A DNA stretch of 61,384 nucleotides from positions 1 through 61,384 of the forward strand of contig DASYIL010000285.1 in assembly GCA_035997545.1 (NCBI GenBank), read 5' to 3'. Made by a program: the position numbers and the translations under genes. The notes beneath the pieces were generated by a model that worked only from the letters and a program-made list of their open reading frames with translations, was not told the origin of the DNA and searched no databases. The DNA comes from GCA-003244245 sp035997545 (lineage in GTDB: Bacteria; Actinomycetota; Actinomycetes; Mycobacteriales; Pseudonocardiaceae). The first letter of the stretch is position 1. Each line of letters starts with the position of its first letter. Of the stretch, positions 1 to 8,424 are shown in pieces.

Positions 1-351
1 CCCACCCACACAGGCAGGCACCGCACTGATCACTAGCAAACAAAAAAACAACACAAAACAAACATGGCACTAACATTTCGACACACTGTTGAGTTCTCAA
101 AGAACAAACACACACCATCACGAACCACCACTAAGGCGGCCGTTATTCCGGAATGACTCAGACTTCCCGGTCCCGGTTAGTCGACCCTGTGAGAGGTTCG
201 GTACCGGCCCCGGCGACTCATCGAGCTTACCAGCAGTCCGAGTCGGCACTCCCCGGGGGTCAGTCTAACGTCTGGGCGCCATCGGCGCTGTCGGCGTCTC
301 GTCCGTTCCCGGCGAAGCGAAGGGAAAGTTACGCGGAACGTACGGCAGAAG
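1..351 (-). promoter_or_regulatory. rRNA operon promoter and 16S leader (16S gene outside window)
   Basis: This gene-free stretch reads on the minus strand as the upstream region of an rRNA operon. At 85-109 the minus strand carries TTTGTTCTTTGAGAACTC, followed by AACAGTG. This is the boxA-like element with a GTTCT/AGAAC hairpin that sits about 100 bases before 16S rRNA in actinobacteria. Positions 1-80 are T-rich on the minus strand, as such leaders usually are. Positions 150-350 should hold the promoters; TAAGCT and TAGACT are possible -10 hexamers, but I see no convincing -35 partner. The 16S gene itself would start left of position 1. The reading frame at 153-545 is not credible. Confidence 0.75.
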
Positions 352-987
352 TCAAATCGGGGTGTCGCGCAGGTCAGACGGGTTCCGGCTCCGGCGGTAC
401 GCCGACACCGCCGGGCTGCCGTCCACCCAGAACCGCCAGGGCCAGTCGTGCGCGGCCGCGACGCCCACCCGGGGGCCGGTACGCACCTGCTCGGCAGGCA
501 CCGGGTCGCCGGGCACTAGCCGCGCCGGCGAGGTGGGGTCGGTGAGATCCAGGCCGTTGTGCTCCCGACCCAGCCCAAGCAGCGTCGCCAGCCTGGCCGG
601 CCCGCGAGCGAGTTCGGCGTCGGACCGCGCGGTGGGCCGCTGCAGCCGGGCGATGTCGAGGTCCGAGACGACCTCGCCAGCGCGCAGCAGCACCGCGCCG
701 GGTTCCCCGTCGGGCAGGCATGAGATGTTGACGCAGAAGTGCATCCCGTAGACGAAATACACGTACAGATGCCCGGGGGGGCCGAACATGACGGCGTTGC
801 GGGCGGTGCGGCCACGGTAGGAGTGCGCCGCGGGATCATCGGAGCCGCGATAGGCCTCCAGCTCGACGAGGCGGACGGCCACCTGGCCGTCCGGTCGGTC
901 GGCGACCAGTTGGCAGCCCAGTAGCAGCCGAGCGGCCGGAAGGACGTCCACGGCGAGGCACTCACGGGCGAAAGTCCCCACCGTCAC
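352..987 (-). CDS. mpg: 3-methyladenine DNA glycosylase (AAG/MPG family)
   Basis: This base-excision-repair enzyme removes alkylated purines such as 3-methyladenine and hypoxanthine from DNA. The 211-residue product has the family core: ELEAY near residue 42 (catalytic Glu and substrate Tyr region), then RTARNAVMFGPPGHLYVYFVYG and HFCVNISC at about 60-90. The GTG at 987 overlaps the argH stop by four bases (GTGA); an in-frame GTG at 1002 is an alternative. It is therefore the last cistron of the arginine operon. In mycobacteria mpg also lies near the arg genes. The family assignment is clear; in vivo substrate range is not shown by sequence. Confidence 0.9.
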   Translation of the reverse strand: MTVGTFARECLAVDVLPAARLLLGCQLVADRPDGQVAVRLVELEAYRGSDDPAAHSYRGRTARNAVMFGPPGHLYVYFVYGMHFCVNISCLPDGEPGAVLLRAGEVVSDLDIARLQRPTARSDAELARGPARLATLLGLGREHNGLDLTDPTSPARLVPGDPVPAEQVRTGPRVGVAAAHDWPWRFWVDGSPAVSAYRRSRNPSDLRDTPI

Positions 988-2384
988 GAGGTGATCCAGC
1001 ACCGGTGCTCGCCGACTGCGCGCCGGGCGCGCTGCAACTGCTCTGCGACACGCTCAGGCGCGGTGCCCCCGTAGGCGTCGCGGGAGCCGATCGACCCTGC
1101 GACACTCAGCACCCCGTGGACGTCCGGGGTGAGCTCGGGATGAATGGCGGTGAGCTCCACCTCGGACAGCTCCGCCAGCCCCACCCCGCGGTACTCGGCC
1201 AGCCGCACGCAGGCACCCGCCGCGTGATGCGCGGTGCGAAACGGCACGCCCTGGCGCACCAGCCATTCCGCGATATCGGTGGCCAGGGTGAACCCGGCCG
1301 GGGCCAGCTCGGCGAGCCGATCGGTGTGGAAGGTGAGGGTGCCGATCATCCCGGCCATCGCGGGCAGCAGCAGCTCGAGTTGGTCGACGGAGTCAAACAG
1401 CGGCTCCTTGTCCTCCTGCAGGTCCCGGTTGTAGGCCAGCGGCTGCGCCTTGAGCGTGGCCAGCAGCCCGGTAAGGTTGCCTATCAGCCGCCCCGCCTTG
1501 CCTCGGGCCAGCTCGGCCACATCGGGATTCTTCTTCTGCGGCATGATTGAGCTGCCGGTAGACCAGGCGTCGTCGAGCGTGATGTAACTGAACTCGGCGG
1601 TGGCCCAGAGGATGATCTCCTCGGCGATTCGGGACAAGTTAACCGCGAGCATCGCGAGCACGAACGCGGCCTCGGCGGCAAAGTCCCGCGATGCTGTGCC
1701 GTCGATCGAGTTCTCCACCGGGGCATCGAAACCGAGTTCGGCGGCCACCGCCGCCGGGTCCAGGCCGAGCGACGAGCCGGCCAGGGCACCTGAGCCGTAG
1801 GGTGAGACCGCGGCCCGGGCGTCCCAGTCGCGTAGCCGCTCGACATCGCGCAGCAGGGCTTGAACGTGGGCCCCGAGGTGGTGGGCGAGCAGCACGGGCT
1901 GGGCGTGTTGCAGGTGGGTACGGCCCGGCATCGGCGCATCCGGGTGGGTCTGCGCCTGGTCGAGCAGCGCGCTGATCACGTCCAGGGTGCTGGCGGCGAC
2001 CCTGCGGGCAGCATCGCGTAACCACATCCGGAACAGCGTCGCGACCTGGTCGTTGCGGGAGCGGCCGGCGCGCAATGCGCCGCCGAGCTCCGGCCCGGCA
2101 CGCTCGATTAGGCCACGCTCCAGGGCGGTGTGCACATCCTCATCCTCGGGCACGGGGACGAACGCGCCGGAGCCGACGTCGGCATCGAGGCGGTCCAATG
2201 CGTCGAGCATTGCCTCCAGCTCACCGGCGTTGAGCAGCCCAGCGACGTGCAGCACCCGGGCGTGCGCCCGTGAGCCGCGGATGTCATACCGGGCGAGCCG
2301 CCAATCAAAGTGCGTCGACAGGCTCAGCGCAGTCATCGCATCGGCCGGTTTCCCGCTGAACCGGCCGCCCCAGAGCGCGGTCAC
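984..2384 (-). CDS. argH: Argininosuccinate lyase
   Basis: The enzyme cleaves argininosuccinate to arginine and fumarate, the last step of arginine synthesis. The 466-residue protein starts VTALWGGRFSG, the normal family N-terminus, and carries the fumarase/aspartase-superfamily signature GSSIMPQKKNPD, which holds the catalytic Ser loop. The GTG start at 2384 overlaps the argG stop (GTGA). The open frame extends about 100 codons further upstream, but that part is antisense-like and lies inside argG, so I rejected it. Length is typical for the family. It is co-transcribed with argG and translationally coupled to it. Confidence 0.96.
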   Translation of the reverse strand: MTALWGGRFSGKPADAMTALSLSTHFDWRLARYDIRGSRAHARVLHVAGLLNAGELEAMLDALDRLDADVGSGAFVPVPEDEDVHTALERGLIERAGPELGGALRAGRSRNDQVATLFRMWLRDAARRVAASTLDVISALLDQAQTHPDAPMPGRTHLQHAQPVLLAHHLGAHVQALLRDVERLRDWDARAAVSPYGSGALAGSSLGLDPAAVAAELGFDAPVENSIDGTASRDFAAEAAFVLAMLAVNLSRIAEEIILWATAEFSYITLDDAWSTGSSIMPQKKNPDVAELARGKAGRLIGNLTGLLATLKAQPLAYNRDLQEDKEPLFDSVDQLELLLPAMAGMIGTLTFHTDRLAELAPAGFTLATDIAEWLVRQGVPFRTAHHAAGACVRLAEYRGVGLAELSEVELTAIHPELTPDVHGVLSVAGSIGSRDAYGGTAPERVAEQLQRARRAVGEHRCWITS

Positions 2385-3622
2385 GACTGGATGCCTGGCA
2401 GGTCTCGCTGTGCCGATGGCTCGACCCCGGCCAGCAGGTCTCGCCGTGCGGCGATCTTCGACGGTAACCCCCACAGCTGCACGAACCCCTTGGCCAGGGA
2501 CTGGTCGAAGGTGTCGCCCGCGTCGTAGGTGGCGAGGTTGAACTCGTAGAGCGACCGCGGGCTGCGCCGTCCGGTCACCGTAGCCCGGCCGCCGGCCAGC
2601 TCGATCCGGATCTCGCCGGTGACGTGGCGCTGGGATTCGGCGACGAATGCGTCCAGCGCCTGCTTGAGCGGGGAGAACCACAGCCCGTCGTAGACCAGCT
2701 CGGTCCAGCGCTGCTCGACGTTGCGTTTGTACCGGGCCAGGTCACGCTCGACGGTGACGTTCTCCAGCTCCTGGTGCGCGGTGATCAGGGCGATCGCCCC
2801 GGGCGCCTCGTAGACTTCACGGCTCTTGATGCCGACCACCCGGTCCTCGACCAGGTCCAGCCGACCGACACCGTGCGCCCCGGCCCGCTCGTTGAGCTGC
2901 TGGATCGCTTCGAGCACCGTCACCCGGGTGCCGTCGATGGCGACCGGAACACCGGACTCGAAGGTGATCACCAGCTGGTCCGGCGGCTTCGGCTCGCCCG
3001 GGTCGCTGGTGTAGGAGTACACCTCCTCGGTCGGGGCGTTCCACAGGTCTTCGAGGAACCCGGTCTCCACCGCCCGGCCCCACATGTTCTGATCGATGGA
3101 GAACGGCGAGCGGTTCGTGACATCGATGGGCAGGTCACGCTCGCCGGCGTAGGCGATCGCCTTCTCCCGTGTCCACGCGTAGTCCCGGACCGGAGCAGTC
3201 ACCCGCAGGTCCGGAGCAAGCGCACCGATACCGACCTCGAAGCGAACTTGGTCGTTGCCCTTGCCGGTGCAGCCGTGCGCCACGGTGCTGGCGCCATGGT
3301 ACTTCGCGGCTGCCACCAAGTGCTTGACGATCAGTGGCCGGGACAGCGCCGACACCAGCGGGTACCGGTCCATGTACAGCGCGTTGGCCTGCATCGCCGG
3401 GAGGCAGTACTGCTCGGCGTACTCGTCACGGGCGTCGGTGACGACGGCCTCCACCGCGCCGCAGGCCAGCGCCCGCTTGCGGATCGTCTCCAGGCCCTCA
3501 CCGCCCTGGCCGACATCGACCGCGACGGCGACGACCTCGGCTCCGGTTTCCTCAGTGATCCACCCGATCGCCACCGAGGTATCCAGCCCACCGGAGTAGG
3601 CCAGTACCACCCGCTCGTTCAT
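2381..3622 (-). CDS. argG: Argininosuccinate synthase
   Basis: The enzyme ligates citrulline and aspartate using ATP to give argininosuccinate. The 413-residue product opens MNERVVLAYSGGLDTSV, whose SGGLDTS (residues about 10-16) is the N-type ATP pyrophosphatase P-loop. The start at 3622 has a good Shine-Dalgarno (AAGGGAG) seven to ten bases upstream; the longer open frame to 3685 has no such support. It follows argR after a 63-base gap that holds an ARG-box-like palindrome, so argGH may have its own ArgR-controlled promoter besides readthrough from argC. The stop overlaps argH. Confidence 0.96.
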   Translation of the reverse strand: MNERVVLAYSGGLDTSVAIGWITEETGAEVVAVAVDVGQGGEGLETIRKRALACGAVEAVVTDARDEYAEQYCLPAMQANALYMDRYPLVSALSRPLIVKHLVAAAKYHGASTVAHGCTGKGNDQVRFEVGIGALAPDLRVTAPVRDYAWTREKAIAYAGERDLPIDVTNRSPFSIDQNMWGRAVETGFLEDLWNAPTEEVYSYTSDPGEPKPPDQLVITFESGVPVAIDGTRVTVLEAIQQLNERAGAHGVGRLDLVEDRVVGIKSREVYEAPGAIALITAHQELENVTVERDLARYKRNVEQRWTELVYDGLWFSPLKQALDAFVAESQRHVTGEIRIELAGGRATVTGRRSPRSLYEFNLATYDAGDTFDQSLAKGFVQLWGLPSKIAARRDLLAGVEPSAQRDLPGIQS

Positions 3623-3668
3623 TCTTGTTCTCCCTTCGTCTAATCTCGTGAGTGGCAAACAAGTGTTA

Positions 3669-3682
3669 TGAACACTGATTCG
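3669..3682 (-). promoter_or_regulatory. ARG-box-like operator before argG
   Basis: The minus strand reads CGAAT-CAGT-GTTCA. It differs by one base per half-site from the TGAAT-N4-ATTCA type of ArgR operator. It lies 47 bases upstream of the argG start and just after the argR stop. This suggests ArgR acts on a separate argGH promoter. A single box is weaker evidence than the usual tandem pair. Confidence 0.55.
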
Positions 3683-3685
3683 CAC

Positions 3686-4165
3686 TCACGCGCGCGCCAG
3701 CGCCAGGATCCGCTCCGCGAGCTTTGCGCCGGAGAGGGGCTCGCGGGCGACCACCAGGATGGTGTCATCACCCGCGATGGTGCCGACCACATCGGTCAGC
3801 GCCACTCGGTCTAATGCGCTGGCCACAAAGTGTGCCGCCCCGGGCGGTGTGCGCAGCACAGCGAGGTTCGCGCTGGCGTCAGCGGAGACCAGCAGCTCGG
3901 ACAGCACCCGCGCGAGCCGGGCAGTACCGCCTTCCACCGCGCGCACCGGGCTGCCGTTCTCGGGGATGACATATACCGGCGCTCCGCCGTCCACACCACG
4001 CAACTTCACCGCGCCGAGCTCGTCGAGGTCCCGGGACAGCGTGGCCTGGGTGACCTCGATGCCTTCGCCACCGAGCAGCGCCGCCAGCTCCGTTTGGCTG
4101 CGCACCGCGCGGTGGGTTACCAACTCGACGATGCGGGCCTGCCGGCCAACCCGGGTGGATGTCAT
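3686..4165 (-). CDS. argR: Arginine repressor ArgR
   Basis: ArgR is a hexameric arginine-sensing repressor of the arg genes. The 159-residue product has an N-terminal winged helix (RQARIVELVTHRAVRSQTELAALL, with the recognition segment TQATLSRDLDELGAVKL near 48-64) and a C-terminal oligomerisation/arginine-binding domain ending in GDDTILVVAREPLSGAKLAERI. The latter includes the characteristic G(D)DT motif. The ATG at 4165 overlaps the argF stop (ATGA), so it is coupled to argF; the upstream open extension lies inside argF. Placing argR within the operon argues for autoregulation. Confidence 0.95.
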   Translation of the reverse strand: MTSTRVGRQARIVELVTHRAVRSQTELAALLGGEGIEVTQATLSRDLDELGAVKLRGVDGGAPVYVIPENGSPVRAVEGGTARLARVLSELLVSADASANLAVLRTPPGAAHFVASALDRVALTDVVGTIAGDDTILVVAREPLSGAKLAERILALARA

Positions 4166-5106
4166 GCCGCGCGCTCCGGATCCAGCAACCAGGTCAGTAG
4201 CGCCTTCTGCGCGTGCAGTCGGTTCTCGGCCTCGTCCCACACCGCGCTGGCCGGACCGTCGAGCACCTCGTCGGTGATCTCGGCCCCGCGGTGTGCTGGC
4301 AAGCAGTGCAGCACTGTGATCTTCTTAGCGCTTCCTCCGGAGGCCCACTCCAGCAGTTCGGCGTTGATCTGCAGCGACCGGAACGGGGTGACCCGGTCGA
4401 GCCCGTCGCTTTCCTGGCCCATCGAGGTCCAGGTGTCGGTCACCAAGACGTCGGCCCCGTCGACCGCCGCGTGCGGGTCGGTGAGTATGGTGACGCTTCC
4501 CCCGGTCTCCGCAGCACGGTGCTTCGCCGCGAGCAGGACGTCGGCCAGTGGCGGGAACCCCTCCGGAGCGGCGATCCGGACGTGCAGCCCGGCGGTGGTG
4601 CCGCCGAGGAGCAGGGAGTGCGCCATGTTGTTCCCGCCGTCGCCCAGGTATGTCAGGGTGAGCCCGGCCAGGCGACCGTGGCGCTCCCGGACGGTCTGCA
4701 GGTCGGCGAGAACCTGGCAGGGGTGGAACTCGTCGGTGAGCGCGTTGACCACCGGCACCCGCGAGACGCTGGCCATGGCGTCGATACGGCGCTGCGCGAA
4801 GGTACGCCACACCACGGCGTCGGCATAGCGGGACAGCACCCGCGAGGTGTCCTCGATGGTCTCCTCGCGACCCAGCTGCATGCTGCGCCCGTCGATGATT
4901 ACCGGGTTGCCGCCGAGTTGGGCGATGCCGATCTCGAAGGACAACCGGGTTCGCGTCGAGCTCTTCTCGAAGATCACCGCGACGGATCGCGGGCCAGCCA
5001 GCGGGGTGCGCCCGAGCGGGTCGGCCTTGAACTCGTCTGCCAGGTCGAGGATCTCCCGCTGCTCGGCCGGGGTGAGATCGTCATCACGCAGGAAGTGTCT
5101 CGGCAT
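4162..5106 (-). CDS. argF: Ornithine carbamoyltransferase
   Basis: The enzyme makes citrulline from ornithine and carbamoyl phosphate. The 314-residue product shows the carbamoyl phosphate loop SSTRTR at residues 49-54, the HPCQ motif at about 128-131, and a C-terminal HCLPAHRG segment that contributes the ornithine-binding Cys. The start MPRHFLRDDDL at 5106 lies two bases after the argD stop; the 13-codon upstream extension falls inside argD. The length is typical for anabolic enzymes. Its stop overlaps argR by four bases. Confidence 0.96.
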   Translation of the reverse strand: MPRHFLRDDDLTPAEQREILDLADEFKADPLGRTPLAGPRSVAVIFEKSSTRTRLSFEIGIAQLGGNPVIIDGRSMQLGREETIEDTSRVLSRYADAVVWRTFAQRRIDAMASVSRVPVVNALTDEFHPCQVLADLQTVRERHGRLAGLTLTYLGDGGNNMAHSLLLGGTTAGLHVRIAAPEGFPPLADVLLAAKHRAAETGGSVTILTDPHAAVDGADVLVTDTWTSMGQESDGLDRVTPFRSLQINAELLEWASGGSAKKITVLHCLPAHRGAEITDEVLDGPASAVWDEAENRLHAQKALLTWLLDPERAA

Positions 5107-5108
5107 CG

Positions 5109-6287
5109 CTACTGCACCCGGTCCAGGATCGCGGGCAAGGCGCATAGGAACTCCCGCGCCTGCGCCTCGGTGAGCACCAGCGGCGGGGCGAGCCGGACCC
5201 GGTCCGGCACGGCCGGGTTGACCAGGAAGCCCGCATCCCGCGCAGCGGTGGCGACCGCGGCGGAACCCGGCGAGGTCAGCCCGATCCCGATGAGCAGGCC
5301 CGCCTCGCTGACCGACCCGACGAGTGGGTGGTGCAGGGCTGCTATCCCGGCGGCAATCTCCTTACCGAGCCGAGCGGCGTGGCCGAGCAACCCGTCCGAA
5401 GCGATGGTCGCCAGCACGGCCAGCGCGGCCGCGCAGCAGACGGGATTGCCACCGAGGGTGGTGCCATGCTGGCCGGGCTGCAGCAGATGCGCGGCGGGTC
5501 CGATGCCGATACACGCCCCGATCGGGAGGCCCCCGCCGAGGCCTTTGGCGAGCGTCACCACGTCGGGAGCCACTCCCACGGACTGGTGGGCGAACCAGGT
5601 GCCGGTCCGGCCGATACCGGTCTGGACCTCGTCCAGCACCAACAGCGCCCCGCGCGCGGCGGTGATCTCCCGAGCAGCCTGCAGGTAGCCCTCGGGGGGG
5701 ATCACCACGCCGTTCTCGCCTTGGACGGGCTCGAGGAACACCGCGGCTGTGTCCTCGTCAACCACCGACGCCAGGGCCGTGGGGTCGCCGTAGGGCACGA
5801 AGACCACACCTGGCGGCATCGGCTCGAAGGGATCCCGTTTCGCGGGCTGCCCGGTGAGCGCGAGCGCCCCCATGGTGCGGCCATGGAAGGCACCGTATGC
5901 AGCGACCATTTTCCGCCGCCCGGTACGACGAGCGATCTTGAACGCGACCTCATTGGCTTCCGCGCCGGAGTTGCAGAACAGCACCCGTCCCGATCCGGTG
6001 GCGCCGAGGAGGTCAAGCAATGTCTCGGCAAGTGTGACCGCCGGCTCGCTGAGGCAAAGGTTCGATACGTGCCCGAGGGTGCTGATCTGCTCGGTGACGG
6101 CGCGCACTATGGCCGGGTGCGCATGCCCCAACGCGTTCACCGCGATGCCACCGAGCAGATCCAGGTAGCGGCGGCCGTCGAGGTCCCACACCTCCGCGCC
6201 GGTGCCCCGGGCCAGCGCCAACGAGGGTGTGCCGTAGTTGGCCATCAACGCGGCCTGCCAGCGCCGCTGGAGGTTCGAGGTAAGCAT
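5109..6287 (-). CDS. argD: Acetylornithine aminotransferase (PLP)
   Basis: This class-III aminotransferase converts N-acetylglutamate semialdehyde to N-acetylornithine using glutamate. The 392-residue product has the PLP phosphate-binding FCNSGAEANEVAFK (about 104-117), the LDEVQTGIGRTG block (218-229), and the Schiff-base lysine K248 in VVTLAKGLGGG. The ATG at 6287 shares one base with the argB stop (TGATG), so translation is coupled. Some family members also act as succinyldiaminopimelate transaminase in lysine synthesis; sequence alone cannot exclude that second role. Confidence 0.95.
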   Translation of the reverse strand: MLTSNLQRRWQAALMANYGTPSLALARGTGAEVWDLDGRRYLDLLGGIAVNALGHAHPAIVRAVTEQISTLGHVSNLCLSEPAVTLAETLLDLLGATGSGRVLFCNSGAEANEVAFKIARRTGRRKMVAAYGAFHGRTMGALALTGQPAKRDPFEPMPPGVVFVPYGDPTALASVVDEDTAAVFLEPVQGENGVVIPPEGYLQAAREITAARGALLVLDEVQTGIGRTGTWFAHQSVGVAPDVVTLAKGLGGGLPIGACIGIGPAAHLLQPGQHGTTLGGNPVCCAAALAVLATIASDGLLGHAARLGKEIAAGIAALHHPLVGSVSEAGLLIGIGLTSPGSAAVATAARDAGFLVNPAVPDRVRLAPPLVLTEAQAREFLCALPAILDRVQ

Positions 6288-7189
6288 CAGTCGTCACCCT
6301 CCTCGGGCAGCACCATCGTTCCCACACCTTCGGTGGTGAACACCTCCAAGAGCACCGAATGCGCCACCCGGCCATCGATGACATGAGCACGGGGTACCCC
6401 GCCCCGCACCGCGCGCAGGCAAGCCTCCATCTTCGGCACCATCCCGGCTGACAGCCCCGGCAGTAGCTTCTCCAGCTGGTCCACGGTCACCTGGGACAGC
6501 AGGCTGGATCGGTCCGGCCAGTCGGCGTAGAGCCCCTCGACGTCGGTGAGCACGACGAGCTTCCCGGCACTCAGCGCAACGGCCAGCGCTGCGGCGGCGG
6601 TGTCAGCGTTGATGTTGTGCACCACACCGTCGGTGTCCGGGGCCAATCCGGAGACCACCGGGATGCGCCCAGCGTTGACGATGTCAAGCACCGCGTCGGG
6701 GTTCACCGCGACCACGTCGCCGACCAGCCCCACGTCGACCTGCTCGCCGTCCACGGTGGCGGTGCACCGGGCAGCGGTGAACAGGTGCGCGTCCTCGCCG
6801 GAGATGCCGACGGCGAACGGACCGTGCGCGTTGACCAGCCCGACGAGCTCTCGGCCCACCTGACCGAATAGGACCATGCGCACCACGTCGATCGTCTCGG
6901 GTGTAGTGACCCGTAGGCCCCCGCGGAACTCCCCGGCGATGCCCAGCCGGTCGAGCATGGCGTTGATCTGGGGCCCGCCTCCGTGCACCACGACGGGGCG
7001 TAGCCCGGCCAGCCGCAGGAAGACCATGTCCTGGGCGAAGGCCCGCTTGAGCTGATCGTCCAGCATCGCGTTGCCACCATATTTGATCACGACGGTGGCC
7101 CCGTGGAAGCGCTGCAACCAGGGCAGCGCCTCGGCGAGCACCGCGGCCTTCTGGGCCGCCGTGTTGATTCGTGACTCGGCGAGCGTCAT
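6287..7189 (-). CDS. argB: Acetylglutamate kinase
   Basis: The enzyme phosphorylates N-acetylglutamate, the second arginine step and usually the arginine-feedback point. The 300-residue product has the amino-acid-kinase signatures VVIKYGGNAM (about 33-42) and VVHGGGPQINAML (about 67-79), plus VLTDVEGLYADWPD near 210. The N-terminal segment AESRINTAAQKAAVLAEALPW fits the helix found in arginine-sensitive hexameric enzymes. The ATG at 7189 overlaps the argJ stop (ATGA); the long upstream extension to 7600 is argJ read out of frame and is rejected. Confidence 0.96.
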   Translation of the reverse strand: MTLAESRINTAAQKAAVLAEALPWLQRFHGATVVIKYGGNAMLDDQLKRAFAQDMVFLRLAGLRPVVVHGGGPQINAMLDRLGIAGEFRGGLRVTTPETIDVVRMVLFGQVGRELVGLVNAHGPFAVGISGEDAHLFTAARCTATVDGEQVDVGLVGDVVAVNPDAVLDIVNAGRIPVVSGLAPDTDGVVHNINADTAAAALAVALSAGKLVVLTDVEGLYADWPDRSSLLSQVTVDQLEKLLPGLSAGMVPKMEACLRAVRGGVPRAHVIDGRVAHSVLLEVFTTEGVGTMVLPEEGDD

Positions 7190-8343
7190 GACGAGTACGC
7201 GCTGTTCTCGTCGACGTACCCGTGCGAGAGGTCGGTGGTGAGCATGGTGACCTGCCCGTCGCCGAGGTGCAGATCGATCTCGACGGTGATCTCCCGGCCG
7301 GACAGGTCCGCCTTCGAGCGGTCGGCCGCCACCGCGCCGCCCTGACAGAGCAGCAGTCCGTTGATCCGGACGTCGAGCGTGTCGGCGGCCACGGTGGCGG
7401 CGGAGGCACCCACCGCGGCGGCGATCCGTCCCCAGTTGGGGTCGGAGCCGAACAAGGCCGTCTTGACCAGGTTGTCCCGGGCAACCGCCCGGGCCGCCAC
7501 GAGCGCGTCGGCATCGCTGGCCGCCCCGCGGACGGTGATCGCGATCTCTTTGGTGACGCCCTCGGCGTCGGCCTGCAGGCTCTTGACCAGCTCGTGGCAC
7601 ACCTGCCGCACCGCGGCGGCGAGCTCCGCCCGGCCTGGCATAACCCCCGAGGCGCCCGACGCGAGCAGTAGCACGGTGTCGTTCGTCGAGCAGCCACCGT
7701 CGATGTCCAGGCGCTCAAATGTCTCGCTCGTGGCGGAGCGCAACACGGCGTCCAGTGTGGACTCGTCGACGGCGGCGTCGGTGGTGAGCACGCAGAGCAT
7801 GGTGGCCAGGCTGGGCGCGATCATGCCGACTCCCTTGGCGAACCCGCCCACTGTCCAACCCGCGCTGGTGGCTGCGGCCTGCTTCGGGACGGTGTCGGTG
7901 GTGAGCACTGCGGTGGCCGCGGCCAGGCCGGCCTCCGGCGTCGCGGCCAGTGCTGCGGCGGCGGTGTCGACTCCGGATAGCACAGCGGCCAGCGGCAGTC
8001 GCTCGCCGATCAGCCCCGTGGAACACACGGCGACCTCGGCCGCCCCGCAGTCCAGTACCTGCGCGACCCGCTCAGCGGTGGCGTGGGTGTCCTGGAAACC
8101 GCCAGGACCGGTGCACGCGTTGGAACCGCCGGAGTTCAGCACGACAGCGCGCAGCCGCCGCCCGGTGAGCACCTGCGCCGACCACAGCACCGGGGCGGCC
8201 TTAACCTGGTTGCGGGTGAACACCCCCGCGGCCGCCCTGGACGGTCCGTCGTTGACCACCAGGGCCAGGTCTAGCGCACCGCTGACCTTGATGCCGGCGG
8301 CGACCCCGGCCGCTCGGAACCCGCTGGCTGCAGTGACGCTCAT
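7186..8343 (-). CDS. argJ: Glutamate N-acetyltransferase / ornithine acetyltransferase
   Basis: ArgJ recycles the acetyl group from N-acetylornithine to glutamate, giving the cyclic arginine pathway. The protein has 385 residues. The autoproteolysis site is visible as KGVGMIAPSLATMLCVLTTDA (written here in two parts: KGVGMIAPSLA and TMLCVLTTDA), with cleavage expected between A180 and T181, making T181 the N-terminal nucleophile of the beta chain. A strong Shine-Dalgarno (GGGAGGA) precedes the ATG at 8343. The gap to argC contains a 15-bp tandem repeat. Whether the enzyme is bifunctional (acetyl-CoA use) cannot be read from sequence. Confidence 0.95.
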   Translation of the reverse strand: MSVTAASGFRAAGVAAGIKVSGALDLALVVNDGPSRAAAGVFTRNQVKAAPVLWSAQVLTGRRLRAVVLNSGGSNACTGPGGFQDTHATAERVAQVLDCGAAEVAVCSTGLIGERLPLAAVLSGVDTAAAALAATPEAGLAAATAVLTTDTVPKQAAATSAGWTVGGFAKGVGMIAPSLATMLCVLTTDAAVDESTLDAVLRSATSETFERLDIDGGCSTNDTVLLLASGASGVMPGRAELAAAVRQVCHELVKSLQADAEGVTKEIAITVRGAASDADALVAARAVARDNLVKTALFGSDPNWGRIAAAVGASAATVAADTLDVRINGLLLCQGGAVAADRSKADLSGREITVEIDLHLGDGQVTMLTTDLSHGYVDENSAYSS

Positions 8344-8362
8344 GTCCGGCGTCCTCCCTGCT

Positions 8363-8424
8363 CGGTGTGGTGGGTCACGGTGTGGTGGTTCACGGTGTGG
8401 TGGGTCTCCCGGTGTGGTGGGTCA
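8363..8424 (-). repeat. 15-bp tandem repeat spanning the argC stop and argC-argJ gap
   Basis: Four copies of a 15-base unit (plus strand CGGTGTGGTGGGTCA) start at 8363, 8378, 8393 and 8410; two extra bases separate the third and fourth. The copies differ at one or two positions. The fourth copy contains the argC stop codon, so expansion appears to have copied the end of argC into the spacer. The argJ Shine-Dalgarno lies just outside the array. Confidence 0.85.
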
